Source of the DNA: Klebsiella variicola
Lineage (GTDB): Bacteria > Pseudomonadota > Gammaproteobacteria > Enterobacterales > Enterobacteriaceae
Length of the DNA stretch: 64,000 nt
NCBI RefSeq assembly: GCF_000828055.2
Contig: NZ_CP010523.2
Span: forward strand, 2,418,001 to 2,482,000
Direction: 5' to 3'
In this document: positions 33,230-42,083 of the stretch, one piece after another
Layout of the letters: each line of letters starts with the position of its first letter
How positions within the stretch are numbered: position 1 is the stretch's first letter
Program-made: the position numbers and the translations under genes
The notes under the pieces: generated by a model
What the model saw: only the letters and a program-made list of their open reading frames with translations
What the model was told of the DNA's origin: nothing
Database searches by the model: none

Positions 33230-35191
33230 ATGCGCCTGCACAATCATCGTCTTGAACTTCTTAGTCCTGCCCGCGACGCCGGTATCGCTCGCGAAGCGAT
33301 CCTCCACGGCGCCGACGCCGTTTATATCGGTGGGCCTGACTTTGGCGCTCGTCACAATGCCAGCAACAGCCTGAGCGACATCGCCGGTCTGGTGCCTTTT
33401 GCCCATCGCTATGGCGCCAAAATCTTTGTCACGCTGAACACCATTCTGCATGATGATGAGCTGGAGCCGGCGCAGCGGCTGATTACCGATCTTTATGAGG
33501 CGGGCGTTGACGCGCTGATTGTGCAGGATATGGGGATCATGGAGCTGGATCTGCCGCCGATTGAGCTGCACGCCAGCACCCAGTGTGATATCCGCAGCGT
33601 GGAAAAAGCGAAATTTCTCTCCGACGCCGGCTTCAGCCAGATCGTGCTGGCGCGTGAACTGAATCTCAGTCAGATCAAAGCTATTTATGACCATACCGAC
33701 GCCACCATTGAATTCTTTATTCATGGCGCGCTGTGCGTGGCCTATTCCGGGCAGTGCAACATTTCGCACGCCCAGACCGGACGAAGCGCCAACCGGGGCG
33801 ACTGCTCGCAGGCTTGCCGCCTGCCGTATACCCTGAAAGACGATCAGGGACGGGTGGTGGCCTATGAAAAACATCTCCTGTCGATGAAGGACAACGATCA
33901 GACCGCCAACCTGGCGGCGCTGATCGACGCCGGGGTACGTTCCTTCAAAATTGAAGGCCGTTACAAAGACATGAGTTATGTGAAAAATATCACTGCGCAC
34001 TACCGTCAAATGCTGGATGCCATTATCGAAGACCGCGGCGATCTGGCGCGCGCCTCGGCAGGGCGCACCGAGCACTTCTTCATTCCCTCTACCGATAAAA
34101 CCTTCCATCGCGGCAGTACCGACTACTTCGTCAATGCCCGCAAAGGCGATATCGGCGCGTTTGATTCGCCGAAATTTATCGGGCTGCCGGTGGGCGAAGT
34201 CTTGAAGGTGGGGAAAGACCATCTTGATGTCGAAGTGAGCGAACCGTTAACCAACGGCGATGGCCTTAACGTGATGATCAAGCGTGAAGTGGTGGGCTTC
34301 CGTGCCAATACGGTGGAGAAAACCGGCGAAAATCGCTATCGGGTGTGGCCGAACGAGATGCCGGCGGATCTGCACAAAGCGCGTCCGCACCAGGCGCTCA
34401 ACCGTAACCTCGATCACAACTGGCAGCAGGCGCTTCTGAAGACTTCCAGCGAACGCCGCATCGCCGTGGACGTTACGCTGAGCGGCTGGCAGGAACAGCT
34501 GGTTCTGACCATGACCTGTGAAGATGGCGTCAGCGTGACCCATACTCTCGACGGAGCGTTCGCCGAAGCCAATCAGGCAGAAAAAGCGCTGGCCAATTTG
34601 CGTGACGGCGTCACAAAACTGGGGCAGACCATTTACTACCCACGCGACGTGCAGGTCAACCTGCCGCCACTGTTTGTCCCCAACAGTCTGCTCAACCAGC
34701 TGCGTCGTGAAACGGCTGAAATGCTGGACGAAGCGCGCCTCAACGCCTGGCAACGCGGCACCCGCAAGCCGGTCTCCGTACCGCCGCCGGTCTATCCGGA
34801 GACCCATCTCTCCTTCCTCGCCAACGTCTATAACCATAAGGCGCGGGCCTTTTACCAGCGCTATGGCGTGCAGCTGATTGACGCCGCCTATGAAGCGCAC
34901 GAAGAGAAGGGCGATGTGCCGGTGATGATCACCAAACACTGCCTGCGGTTTGCGTTTAATCTTTGTCCGAAACAGGCGAAAGGCTCCATCAAGAGCTGGA
35001 AAGCCACGCCGATGCAGCTGATCCACGGCGATGAAGTGCTGACCCTGAAGTTTGACTGTCGCCCGTGCGAAATGCATGTCGTCGGGAAGATTAAAAACCA
35101 CATCCTCAAAATGCCGCTTCCCGGGAGCATCGTCGCCTCCGTCAGCCCGGATGAGCTGATGAAGACCCTGCCGAAGCGCAAAGGAGCCTGA
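33230..35191 (+). CDS. rlhA: RlhA (YdcP), 23S rRNA 5-hydroxycytidine C2501 synthase, U32 peptidase family
   Basis: A 653-residue protein, same length as E. coli RlhA, which installs 5-hydroxycytidine at C2501 of 23S rRNA. The U32 signature is visible (EFFIHGALCVAYSGQCNIS, residues about 163-181) with further conserved Cys (GDCSQACRLPY; FDCRPCEMHV) that may bind an Fe-S cluster. The start at 33230 (MRLHNHRLELLSP) is chosen for length; the open frame reaches 33167. It follows sutR as in E. coli. Confidence 0.93.
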   Translation: MRLHNHRLELLSPARDAGIAREAILHGADAVYIGGPDFGARHNASNSLSDIAGLVPFAHRYGAKIFVTLNTILHDDELEPAQRLITDLYEAGVDALIVQDMGIMELDLPPIELHASTQCDIRSVEKAKFLSDAGFSQIVLARELNLSQIKAIYDHTDATIEFFIHGALCVAYSGQCNISHAQTGRSANRGDCSQACRLPYTLKDDQGRVVAYEKHLLSMKDNDQTANLAALIDAGVRSFKIEGRYKDMSYVKNITAHYRQMLDAIIEDRGDLARASAGRTEHFFIPSTDKTFHRGSTDYFVNARKGDIGAFDSPKFIGLPVGEVLKVGKDHLDVEVSEPLTNGDGLNVMIKREVVGFRANTVEKTGENRYRVWPNEMPADLHKARPHQALNRNLDHNWQQALLKTSSERRIAVDVTLSGWQEQLVLTMTCEDGVSVTHTLDGAFAEANQAEKALANLRDGVTKLGQTIYYPRDVQVNLPPLFVPNSLLNQLRRETAEMLDEARLNAWQRGTRKPVSVPPPVYPETHLSFLANVYNHKARAFYQRYGVQLIDAAYEAHEEKGDVPVMITKHCLRFAFNLCPKQAKGSIKSWKATPMQLIHGDEVLTLKFDCRPCEMHVVGKIKNHILKMPLPGSIVASVSPDELMKTLPKRKGA

Positions 35192-35203
35192 TCCAGCGCG
35201 ACG

Positions 35204-35437
35204 CTACGGGCAATGCGGCGCCCGCGGTTTGCGGGCATCCTGCCAGCGGTGATGCTCGTTCAGATCGGCGGCGGCCTCCTCGCACTGGCTGCGAAGCTCG
35301 TCGCTGTCCGCCTCGTGCAGCAGCTGCTGTTCGAGGCTCTGCACCGGAAAGTAATCGTGCCCCTGGCGGTGGGCCAGCAGATGTCCTGAAAACAGCGCGC
35401 ACAGCAACAGCAGCGCGCTCATGCTTCTCCTCAACAT
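35204..35437 (-). CDS. yncJ: YncJ, small exported protein
   Basis: A 77-residue protein with a signal peptide (MLRRSMSALLLLCALFSG, cleavage near LLA at residues 20-22) followed by a short acidic helical tail. It aligns end to end with E. coli YncJ (CALFSG, LHEADSDELR, WQDARKP). Function unknown. Two starts are possible (35437 or 35422); the first aligns with E. coli. It ends 12 bp from the rlhA stop on the opposite strand. Confidence 0.85.
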   Translation of the reverse strand: MLRRSMSALLLLCALFSGHLLAHRQGHDYFPVQSLEQQLLHEADSDELRSQCEEAAADLNEHHRWQDARKPRAPHCP

Positions 35438-35552
35438 ACCTTTACTCTGCGAATCAATGGGGTGGGCTTACTATGCCAGGCGTTGTGCAGGTTTTTTTCT
35501 CGGCTTCTCAAAGAAGGGCAAGAGTTTGTCAATGTCAGCTGAAAGAAGGTGA

Positions 35553-35580
35553 AAAAAAGCCTGGCGCAGAAGGCCAGGCC
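35553..35580 (-). terminator. Intrinsic terminator after the GKQPQ repeat protein gene
   Basis: Stem GCCTGGC (35560-35566) and GCCAGGC (35574-35580) with a 7-nt loop, followed on the minus strand by seven U (35553-35559). Confidence 0.9.
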
Positions 35581-35587
35581 TGAGGGG

Positions 35588-35893
35588 TTATGCTTTTGGC
35601 GGCAGCGGTTTCCCGCTGTGCTCGCCGCCTTTTGGCGGCTGCTTGCCGTCACGCTGCGGCTGCTTGCCACCATGCTGCGGCTGTTTGCCATCATGCTGCG
35701 GCTGTTTGCCATCTCGTTGTGGCTGCTTGCCGTTGTGTTGCGCTTGCTTACCATCGTGTTGGCCGTTTTTCGCCAGCGGTTTACCCTGATGCTGCGCGCC
35801 TTTTTCTGCCGGCGGTGGCGGGTTGTCGGCAGCGAACGCCCATGACGATATTCCCAGCGTCATCACGGCGGACAGTAAAGCTAACTTCTTCAT
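35588..35893 (-). CDS. Exported His/Gln/Lys-rich repeat protein, unknown function
   Basis: A 101-residue protein: Sec signal peptide (MKKLALLSAV..., cleavage after AFA near residue 21), a Pro patch, then six heptads of the form GKQ-P/A-Q-H/R-D/N/G (residues 48-89), and a Pro/Lys-rich end. The mature part is highly basic and hydrophilic, rich in His and Gln, and surely disordered. It could bind metal or polyanions in the periplasm, but that is a guess. An AGGA ribosome-binding site precedes ATG 35893. A terminator follows directly, so it is monocistronic. Confidence 0.8.
   Translation of the reverse strand: MKKLALLSAVMTLGISSWAFAADNPPPPAEKGAQHQGKPLAKNGQHDGKQAQHNGKQPQRDGKQPQHDGKQPQHGGKQPQRDGKQPPKGGEHSGKPLPPKA
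35627..35752. repeat. 21-bp tandem repeat (six units) encoding GKQPQ heptads
   Basis: Six in-frame 21-bp units coding GKQAQHN, GKQPQRD, GKQPQHD, GKQPQHG, GKQPQRD and GKQPPKG. The units are similar but not identical at DNA level. Confidence 0.9.
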
Positions 35894-35989
35894 AGCAATA
35901 TCCTTTCTTCTGATGTGTCCGCGTATTTCAGCAGGCAAAAGTGAAGACAAGATGGAGAAGTCCAGATTCGGATTGCTCTGCATCCTGGT

Positions 35990-36115
35990 TCAAACTTTAA
36001 GGCCTGCTGCCGTCATCAGCAGGCGAAACAGCAGGCTGATGGCGGCCAGCGTCAGTACGCTGCCTCCCCAGAGCGCGATCAGCCACAGCAGACGTTTAGG
36101 CCAGGCAGTATGCAT
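35990..36115 (-). CDS. DUF2474 small subunit of the bd-type quinol oxidase
   Basis: A 41-residue single-helix peptide (MHTAWPKRLLWLIALWGGSV...) with a basic N-terminus and one membrane segment at residues about 10-33. It has the size and position of the small DUF2474/CydX-like subunit that accompanies CIO-type bd oxidases. Its ATG shares one base with the cioB stop (TGATG), so it is the third gene of the oxidase operon. Confidence 0.85.
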   Translation of the reverse strand: MHTAWPKRLLWLIALWGGSVLTLAAISLLFRLLMTAAGLKV

Positions 36116-37125
36116 CAGTGATATCCCTCCCCGGGCTGAACTTTGCCGCGGAACACGTAATAGCTCCAGCAGGTGTAGCCAAGAATGACCGGAATAATCA
36201 GCAGTGCGCCCACCAGCATAAAGCCCTGGCTTTGCGGGGGAGCGGCAGCCTGCCACAGCGTGATGGCCGGCGGGATAATATGCGGCCAGATGCTGATCCC
36301 CAGTCCGCTAAAGCCGAGAAAGACCAGGCCCAGCGTCAGCGTGAAGGGCGAAACATGGCGGTCGCGCTGATGCAGCGTACGCCACAGCCAGCCGCTGATG
36401 AGGATCACCAGCAGCGGCACCGGCAGCAGGAAATAGAGATTCGGCAGGCTGAACCAGCGGGCGGCAATTGCCGGGTGCGCCAGCGGAGTCCACAGGCTGA
36501 TGACGGCAAACACCGCCAGCAGGGCAACCAGCAGCTGCCGCGATGCGCTTCGCATGCGCTGCTGCAGCGCGCCTTCGCTTTTCATCACCAGCCAGGTGGC
36601 GCCGAGCAGCGCATAGGCCACGCACAGCCCGAGTCCGCAAAACAGGCTGAACGGGGTCAGCCAGTCAAACATGCCGCCGCTGAAGCTTCGGCCGCTGACC
36701 GGGAAACCGTTGATCACCGCCCCGACCACCACGCCCTGGCTGAAGGTCGCCAGCAGGGAACCGCCAAAAAAGGCACGGTCCCAGAAGGGGCGGTGCGACG
36801 GCGTGGCCTGGAAGCGAAACTCAAAGGCGACGCCGCGAAAAATCAGGCCGATCAGCATCAGGGTCAGGGGGATCGACAGGGCGTCGATTATCACCGCGTA
36901 GGCGAGGGGAAAAGCGCCAAACAGACCAGCGCCGCCCAGTACCAGCCAGGTCTCATTGCCATCCCACACCGGGGCGACGCTGTTGACCATTACGTCGCGC
37001 TCGGTGCTGCCCCGTACTGTGCCGAACAGCATCCCGATGCCCAGATCAAAGCCATCCATGACAATGTACATCAGCGTGGCAAAGACGATAATCACGAACC
37101 AAATCACCGATAATTCGATACCCAT
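36115..37125 (-). CDS. cioB: Cytochrome bd-type quinol oxidase subunit II (CIO/CydB family)
   Basis: A 336-residue membrane protein with about eight helices and the conserved subunit II segments MDGFDLGIGMLFG and PVWDGNETWLVLGGAGLFG near the N-terminus. Subunit II pairs with subunit I in a quinol:O2 oxidoreductase. It starts within the stop of subunit I (TAATG) and ends within the start of the small subunit. It is not the main cydB, because the cydAB-ybgTE context is absent. Confidence 0.9.
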   Translation of the reverse strand: MGIELSVIWFVIIVFATLMYIVMDGFDLGIGMLFGTVRGSTERDVMVNSVAPVWDGNETWLVLGGAGLFGAFPLAYAVIIDALSIPLTLMLIGLIFRGVAFEFRFQATPSHRPFWDRAFFGGSLLATFSQGVVVGAVINGFPVSGRSFSGGMFDWLTPFSLFCGLGLCVAYALLGATWLVMKSEGALQQRMRSASRQLLVALLAVFAVISLWTPLAHPAIAARWFSLPNLYFLLPVPLLVILISGWLWRTLHQRDRHVSPFTLTLGLVFLGFSGLGISIWPHIIPPAITLWQAAAPPQSQGFMLVGALLIIPVILGYTCWSYYVFRGKVQPGEGYH

Positions 37126-38522
37126 TAGCGGGACTCCTTCTGCAGATAACCTTCAGTGGCGGCGGACAGCGGGCGGGCTGGCGTACCGGTTGTCGCGGGC
37201 TGCACCTCCTGCGGCCCCTTGCGGATCAGGCGCAGCATATAGCTGTAGCCGACGCCGAAGACGGCGCTGTAGACCACGATAAAGGTCAATAAACTGACCG
37301 ACATATGCAGATCGCCGTGGGCGGAAACGGCGTCTGCAGTGCGCTGAACGCCATACACCACCCATGGCTGACGGCCCACTTCGGTGGTTACCCAGCCGGC
37401 GAGAATAGCAATCAGTCCTGAAGGGCCCATCCATAGCGCAAAGCGCAGAAATGGCCGGGAATGGTACAGTCGGCCGCCGCGACGCAGCCACAGGGCCAGT
37501 ACGCCGAGCAGGAGCATTAGCATGCCAAGACCGGCCATCAGGCGAAACGACCAGAACACCACGGTTGCGTTCGGGCGATCCTCAGGAGCGAACTCCTTCA
37601 AGGCCGGCACCTGTTTATCAAGGCTGTGGGTGAGGATCAGGCTGCCCAGGGCCGGGATCTCAAGCCCGTAGCGGGTGCGCTCCTGCGCCATATCAGGCCA
37701 GCCAAACAGCAGCAACGGCGTTGCCTCGCCCGGCGGGTTTTCCCAGTGGCCCTCAATGGCGGCTATTTTCGCCGGCTGGTGTTTCAGGGTATTCAGACCA
37801 TGCATATCGCCGATCAGCGCCTGGACGGGGGCGACCAGCAGCGTCATCCACAGCGCCATCGAGAACATCTTACGGATCGCCGGCGACTGATTGCCGCGCA
37901 GCAGATGCCAGGCCGCCGAGGCGCCGACAAACAGCGCGCTACTGAGAAACGCCGCCACTGTCATATGCAATAAGCGGTAGGGGAACGACGGGTTAAAGAT
38001 CACTGCCAGCCAGTCGACGGGCACCACCTGGCCGTCAACGATCTCAAACCCCTGCGGGGTCTGCATCCAGCTGTTGGAGGCGAGGATCCAGAAGGTCGAG
38101 ATGATGGTGCCCAGCGCCACCATGCAGGTGGCGAAAAAATGCAGCCCCGGCCCTACGCGGTTCCAGCCGAAGAGCATCACCCCGAGAAAGCCCGCTTCCA
38201 GAAAGAACGCTGTCAGGACTTCATAGGTCAGCAGGGGGCCGGTAATGCTCCCCGCGAACTGAGAGAAACCGCTCCAGTTGGTGCCGAACTGATAGGCCAT
38301 CACCAGCCCGGAAACCACCCCCATGCCGAAGTTGACGGCGAAGATTTTCGACCAGAAGTGGTACAGCGAGCGCCAGGTGGGATTTTTGCTTTTTAGCCAC
38401 AGACCTTCGAGTACCGCCAGGTAGCTGGCCAGCCCAATAGTAATGGCGGGAAAGATAATATGAAATGAGACCGTAAAGGCGAATTGAATTCGCGCAAGAT
38501 GGAATGCATCAAGACCGAACAT
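37125..38522 (-). CDS. cioA: Cytochrome bd-type quinol oxidase subunit I, cyanide-insensitive short-Q-loop type
   Basis: A 465-residue membrane protein carrying the heme ligands and quinol site. His21 (VSFHIIFP) corresponds to the b595 ligand of CydA, and the GRQPWVVYG motif is near residues 383-391. The chain is clearly shorter than E. coli CydA (522 aa) because the Q-loop is short, a feature of the CIO-type enzymes resistant to cyanide. The ATG at 38522 has GGAG 6 bp upstream. First gene of cioA-cioB-DUF2474. Confidence 0.9.
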   Translation of the reverse strand: MFGLDAFHLARIQFAFTVSFHIIFPAITIGLASYLAVLEGLWLKSKNPTWRSLYHFWSKIFAVNFGMGVVSGLVMAYQFGTNWSGFSQFAGSITGPLLTYEVLTAFFLEAGFLGVMLFGWNRVGPGLHFFATCMVALGTIISTFWILASNSWMQTPQGFEIVDGQVVPVDWLAVIFNPSFPYRLLHMTVAAFLSSALFVGASAAWHLLRGNQSPAIRKMFSMALWMTLLVAPVQALIGDMHGLNTLKHQPAKIAAIEGHWENPPGEATPLLLFGWPDMAQERTRYGLEIPALGSLILTHSLDKQVPALKEFAPEDRPNATVVFWSFRLMAGLGMLMLLLGVLALWLRRGGRLYHSRPFLRFALWMGPSGLIAILAGWVTTEVGRQPWVVYGVQRTADAVSAHGDLHMSVSLLTFIVVYSAVFGVGYSYMLRLIRKGPQEVQPATTGTPARPLSAATEGYLQKESR

Positions 38523-38985
38523 GCAGGACTCCACTACAAAATTGATTCAGCGCAATTTTAGGCAGGGTGGTGGCTGGGGGGCAGAGGCAGTCGCGCCATT
38601 TTTTATCATAACAGTTGGCCTCTGTTATGATTTTTCACCTCGCGTCCCAATCATCGGCCGGTACGAATAAATACCGATGGGGTGGGTCGCTTAACCAACA
38701 GACCAGCGGAGATTTGGCCGTTATCCCGGGAGCGGTTGATCGGCGGACTCGGCCGCCGGCACGGCACTGTTTCTGGCCGGAATAATATATCCCGAATATC
38801 ACACGGTGCTGTATTAATTCTTGCGATAATGCACAACGAGTTTTAGCGTCATTTATTCTCACGCATTAGTATGAGAATAAGTAAAAACGCTGAGCGGGTT
38901 AATCGTAAATTAAATAATAATAAATTGTCGACTCCGTGGGTAATTTGTACTGTATGCGCTCGGGAATAAATAAAAAGGAATGCCC
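38523..38985. other. Long intergenic region upstream of the oxidase operon
   Basis: About 460 bp. It holds a 10-bp hairpin (38605-38631), then a moderately GC-rich stretch (38640-38780) without a convincing ORF, and an AT-rich stretch (38830-38980) that probably holds the promoter of the small gene at 38986. A 75-codon minus-strand frame (38635-38862) lacks a ribosome-binding site and a recognisable sequence. Confidence 0.5.
38605..38635 (+). terminator. Hairpin with T-run upstream of cioA (terminator or operator)
   Basis: ATCATAACAG (38605-38614) and CTGTTATGAT (38622-38631) form a perfect 10-bp stem with a 7-nt loop, followed by TTTT. On the plus strand it looks like an intrinsic terminator, but no plus-strand gene lies upstream. 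It is 83 bp before cioA, so it may instead be an operator. Confidence 0.5.
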
Positions 38986-39084
38986 ATGTCTGAAAAAGGA
39001 TTACAGAGTTTGTGCATTACGCTCGGCGTGATGATTATCTTCTGGTTTGCGTTAATCTCACTATTCTGGGTGGTGATATTTTAA
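38986..39084 (+). CDS. Small single-helix membrane peptide, 32 aa
   Basis: ATG 38986 to TAA 39084, preceded by AAAAAGGA at 7-8 bp. The peptide reads MSEKGLQSLC..., with one strongly hydrophobic helix (residues about 9-32, ending FWVVIF). I do not recognise a family. The strong ribosome-binding site, the AT-rich upstream region and the clean membrane-peptide composition support it as a real gene. It stands alone, 119 bp before ydcR on the same strand. Confidence 0.6.
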   Translation: MSEKGLQSLCITLGVMIIFWFALISLFWVVIF

Positions 39085-39203
39085 ACCTATCCCGTGCTAT
39101 GACGGGACGCGACTGCCGCTGCAGATATAACAGTTACAGCAAACTATGATTTTTTTATAACTGATATATGATAATGGGAGGTTATCGTACGGGGACGGCC
39201 GCA

Positions 39204-40616
39204 ATGAAAAAGTATCAACAGCTGGCGCAACAGCTGACCGAACAGATCGCGCTTGGCGTCTGGTTGCCTGGCGATCGGCTGCCGTCGCTGCGCGAGCAGG
39301 TGATCAGCAGCGGCATGAGCTTTATGACCGTCAGCCATGCCTATCAGCTGCTGGAAAGCCAGGGGCGCATCGTCGCCCGTCCGCAGTCGGGTTATTATGT
39401 CGCCCCTCAGCCGGTGAAGCTTAGACAGCCGGCGCCGCCTGCCCAGGTGACCCGCGATGAAGCTGTCGATATCAATACCTATATCTTTGAGGTGCTACAG
39501 GCCAGCCGCCAGGCGTCGATGCTGCCCTTTGCCTCGGCCTTTCCGGACCCGCGTCTCTTCCCGCTGCAGCAGCTTAACCGCTCGCTGGCGCAGGTGAGCA
39601 AAACCGCCACCGCCATGAGCGTCATTGAGAACCTGCCGCCGGGCAATGCGGAGTTGCGGCACGCCATTGCCCGACGCTATGCCCTGCAGGGGATGAACAT
39701 CTCGCCGGACGAGATCGTGATTACCGCCGGGGCGCTGGAGGCGCTTAACCTCAGTCTGCAGGCAGTGACCGAGCCGGGCGACTGGGTGGTGGTGGAAAAC
39801 CCCTGTTTCTACGGCGCCCTGCAGGCGCTGGAGAGGCTGCGCCTGAAGGCGCTGTCGGTGGCGACCGACGTCAAAGAGGGCATTGACCTGACGGCGCTGG
39901 AAGCGGCCCTGCAAAATTACCCGGTCAAGGCCTGCTGGTTAATGACCAACGGGCAGAACCCGCTCGGCTTTACGCTTAGTGCCGAAAAAAAAGCGGCGCT
40001 GGTGGCGCTGCTGGCGCGCTATAACGTGATGCTGATAGAAGATGATGTCTACAGCGAGCTTTACTTTGGTCGCGAGAAACCGCTCCCGGCGAAATACTGG
40101 GACCATCAGGATATGACGCTGCACTGCAGCTCGTTTTCAAAATGTCTGGTGCCCGGGTTTCGTATCGGCTGGGTGGCGGCCGGCAAACAGGCGCGGCGGA
40201 TCCAGCAACTGCAGCTGATGAGTACGCTCTCCACCAGCTCGCCGATGCAGCTAGCCCTGGTGGATTATCTGTCCACCAAGCGCTATGACGCCCACCTGCG
40301 CCGTTTGCGCCGCCAGCTGGCGGAGCGTAAACAGCTGGCCTGGCAGGCGCTGCTGCGCCATCTGCCGCCGGAGGTTATCGTCCACCACAGCGACAGCGGC
40401 TACTTTCTGTGGATTGAACTGCCGGAAGGGGCCGACGCCAGTGAGCTAAGCGCCCGGGCGCTGGCCTCGCACATCAGCATTGCCCCAGGAAAAATGTTCT
40501 CCACCTCCGCCAGCTGGACCTCGTTTTTCCGTTTTAATACCGCCTGGGGCTGGGGGGAACGCGAAGAGCAGGGGGTGAGGCGGTTGGGTGAACTTATTAG
40601 TGAGCAGCTTACCTGA
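39204..40616 (+). CDS. ydcR: YdcR, MocR-type GntR regulator with aminotransferase domain
   Basis: A 470-residue MocR/PdxR-type protein: N-terminal winged helix of the GntR family (residues about 1-70, YQQLAQQLTEQIALGVWLPG and SFMTVSHAYQLLESQG), then a fold-type I aminotransferase domain with the PLP-Lys region CSSFSKCLVPGFRIGW. Such proteins use PLP as effector. It precedes ydcSTUV-patD as in E. coli and may control them, but this is not demonstrated by the sequence. The start MKKYQQLAQQL matches E. coli; the open frame reaches 39168. Confidence 0.93.
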   Translation: MKKYQQLAQQLTEQIALGVWLPGDRLPSLREQVISSGMSFMTVSHAYQLLESQGRIVARPQSGYYVAPQPVKLRQPAPPAQVTRDEAVDINTYIFEVLQASRQASMLPFASAFPDPRLFPLQQLNRSLAQVSKTATAMSVIENLPPGNAELRHAIARRYALQGMNISPDEIVITAGALEALNLSLQAVTEPGDWVVVENPCFYGALQALERLRLKALSVATDVKEGIDLTALEAALQNYPVKACWLMTNGQNPLGFTLSAEKKAALVALLARYNVMLIEDDVYSELYFGREKPLPAKYWDHQDMTLHCSSFSKCLVPGFRIGWVAAGKQARRIQQLQLMSTLSTSSPMQLALVDYLSTKRYDAHLRRLRRQLAERKQLAWQALLRHLPPEVIVHHSDSGYFLWIELPEGADASELSARALASHISIAPGKMFSTSASWTSFFRFNTAWGWGEREEQGVRRLGELISEQLT

Positions 40617-40921
40617 CGACTCAGGCTATTTTCCGTCGCCATCAACTCTCGGGAAAAATAAACGAGGGTGAGTTTTTATTGAGGCCGGTCATTATTTTAC
40701 CGGCGCTCATCATAGGAAATACGCATACCCCTCCTTTTTCTCTAACTCGTTGTCTATAATCCATAAAGTCCTGCTTGTGTTGGCGATTTTTGCGTAATGC
40801 GTCCCGGGTCACAACCTGAATAAATTCCCCAGGGGGCGTTAATCCGCTGACTACCCTTATTTCAGGAGATATTTTTACGGCACGGCTGCCGCTAATTACC
40901 TTGTGACAGGAGTAACACCTG
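40617..40921. other. ydcR-ydcS intergenic region
   Basis: About 305 bp with a small dyad GCCGGT/ACCGGC (40684-40704) not followed by a T-run, and the region expected to carry the ydcS promoter. No gene or repeat is seen; a 95-codon minus-strand frame is rejected. Confidence 0.5.
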
Positions 40922-42067
40922 ATGAGCAAAAAATTTGCCCGTTGCAGCCTTTATGTGCTGAGCATGGCCTGTTTGACCGTGCAGGCGGCAGAGCCACTCA
41001 CCTCGCTGGATAAACCGGAAGGGCGGCTCGATATTATTGCCTGGCCGGGGTATATCGAACGCGGCCAGACAGACAAGCAGTACGACTGGGTCACCCAGTT
41101 TGAAAAAGAGACCGGGTGTCAGGTTAATGTCAAAACCGCCGCTACCTCTGACGAGATGGTCAGCCTGATGGCCAAGGGGGGCTACGATCTGGTGACCGCG
41201 TCGGGCGATGCCTCGCTGCGTCTGATCATGGGCAAACGCGTTCAGCCGATTAATACCGCGCTGATTGCCGGCTGGCGCACCCTCGATCCACGCATTGCGC
41301 AAGGGGCATGGTTTAACGTCGGCGGTAAAGCCTACGGCACGCCGTATCAGTGGGGGCCGAACCTGCTGATGTACAACACCCGTGTATTCCCGACGCCGCC
41401 GGACAGCTGGAGCGTGGTCTTCGTTAAACAGAACCTGCCGGACGGCAAAACCAATCAGGGACGCGTGCAGGCCTATGATGGCCCGATCTATATCGCTGAC
41501 GCCGCGCTGTTTGTCAAAGCCACCCAGCCGCAGCTGGGGATCGAAGATCCCTATCAACTGACCGAAACCCAGTATAACGCGGTGCTGAAAGTACTGCGCG
41601 ACCAGCAGCCGCTGATCCATCGCTACTGGCATGACGCCACCGTACAGATGAACGACTTCAAAAACGAAGGGGTGGCCGCCTCCAGCTCGTGGCCCTATCA
41701 GGCCAACGGCCTGAAGGCTGAAGGCCAGCCCATCGCCACCGTGTTTCCGAAGGAGGGGGTGACCGGCTGGGCGGATACCACCATGTTGCACAGCGAAGCG
41801 AAGCATCCGGTCTGCGCCTACAAATGGATGAACTGGTCGCTCACGCCGAAGGTGCAGGGCGATGTGGCGGCGTGGTTCGGCTCGCTCCCGGTGGTGCCAG
41901 AGGGGTGTAAAGCCAGCGCGCTGCTCGGTGACAAAGGCTGTGAAACCAACGGCTATGACCAGTTTACCCGGATCCATTTCTGGAAAACGCCGGTTGCCGA
42001 AGGCGGGAAATACGTACCCTACAGCAGATGGACTCAGGACTATATTGCGATAATGGGCGGCCGCTAA
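40922..42067 (+). CDS. ydcS: YdcS, ABC transporter periplasmic substrate-binding protein (polyamine type)
   Basis: A 381-residue periplasmic binding protein with a signal peptide (cleavage after VQA, near residue 22). It belongs to the PotD/PotF-like family, and E. coli YdcS, of equal length, is linked to putrescine import and also reported as a polyhydroxybutyrate synthase. First gene of ydcSTUV-patD, which fits import and catabolism of putrescine via GABA aldehyde. Confidence 0.94.
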   Translation: MSKKFARCSLYVLSMACLTVQAAEPLTSLDKPEGRLDIIAWPGYIERGQTDKQYDWVTQFEKETGCQVNVKTAATSDEMVSLMAKGGYDLVTASGDASLRLIMGKRVQPINTALIAGWRTLDPRIAQGAWFNVGGKAYGTPYQWGPNLLMYNTRVFPTPPDSWSVVFVKQNLPDGKTNQGRVQAYDGPIYIADAALFVKATQPQLGIEDPYQLTETQYNAVLKVLRDQQPLIHRYWHDATVQMNDFKNEGVAASSSWPYQANGLKAEGQPIATVFPKEGVTGWADTTMLHSEAKHPVCAYKWMNWSLTPKVQGDVAAWFGSLPVVPEGCKASALLGDKGCETNGYDQFTRIHFWKTPVAEGGKYVPYSRWTQDYIAIMGGR

Positions 42068-42083
42068 GGACGGGAGGCAGACA

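Noticed and set aside
38635-38862. A 75-codon minus-strand frame upstream of cioA.
   Set aside because: No ribosome-binding site and no recognisable protein features.
40642-40929. A 95-codon minus-strand frame between ydcR and ydcS.
   Set aside because: No ribosome-binding site, no recognisable sequence, and it runs into the ydcS start region.
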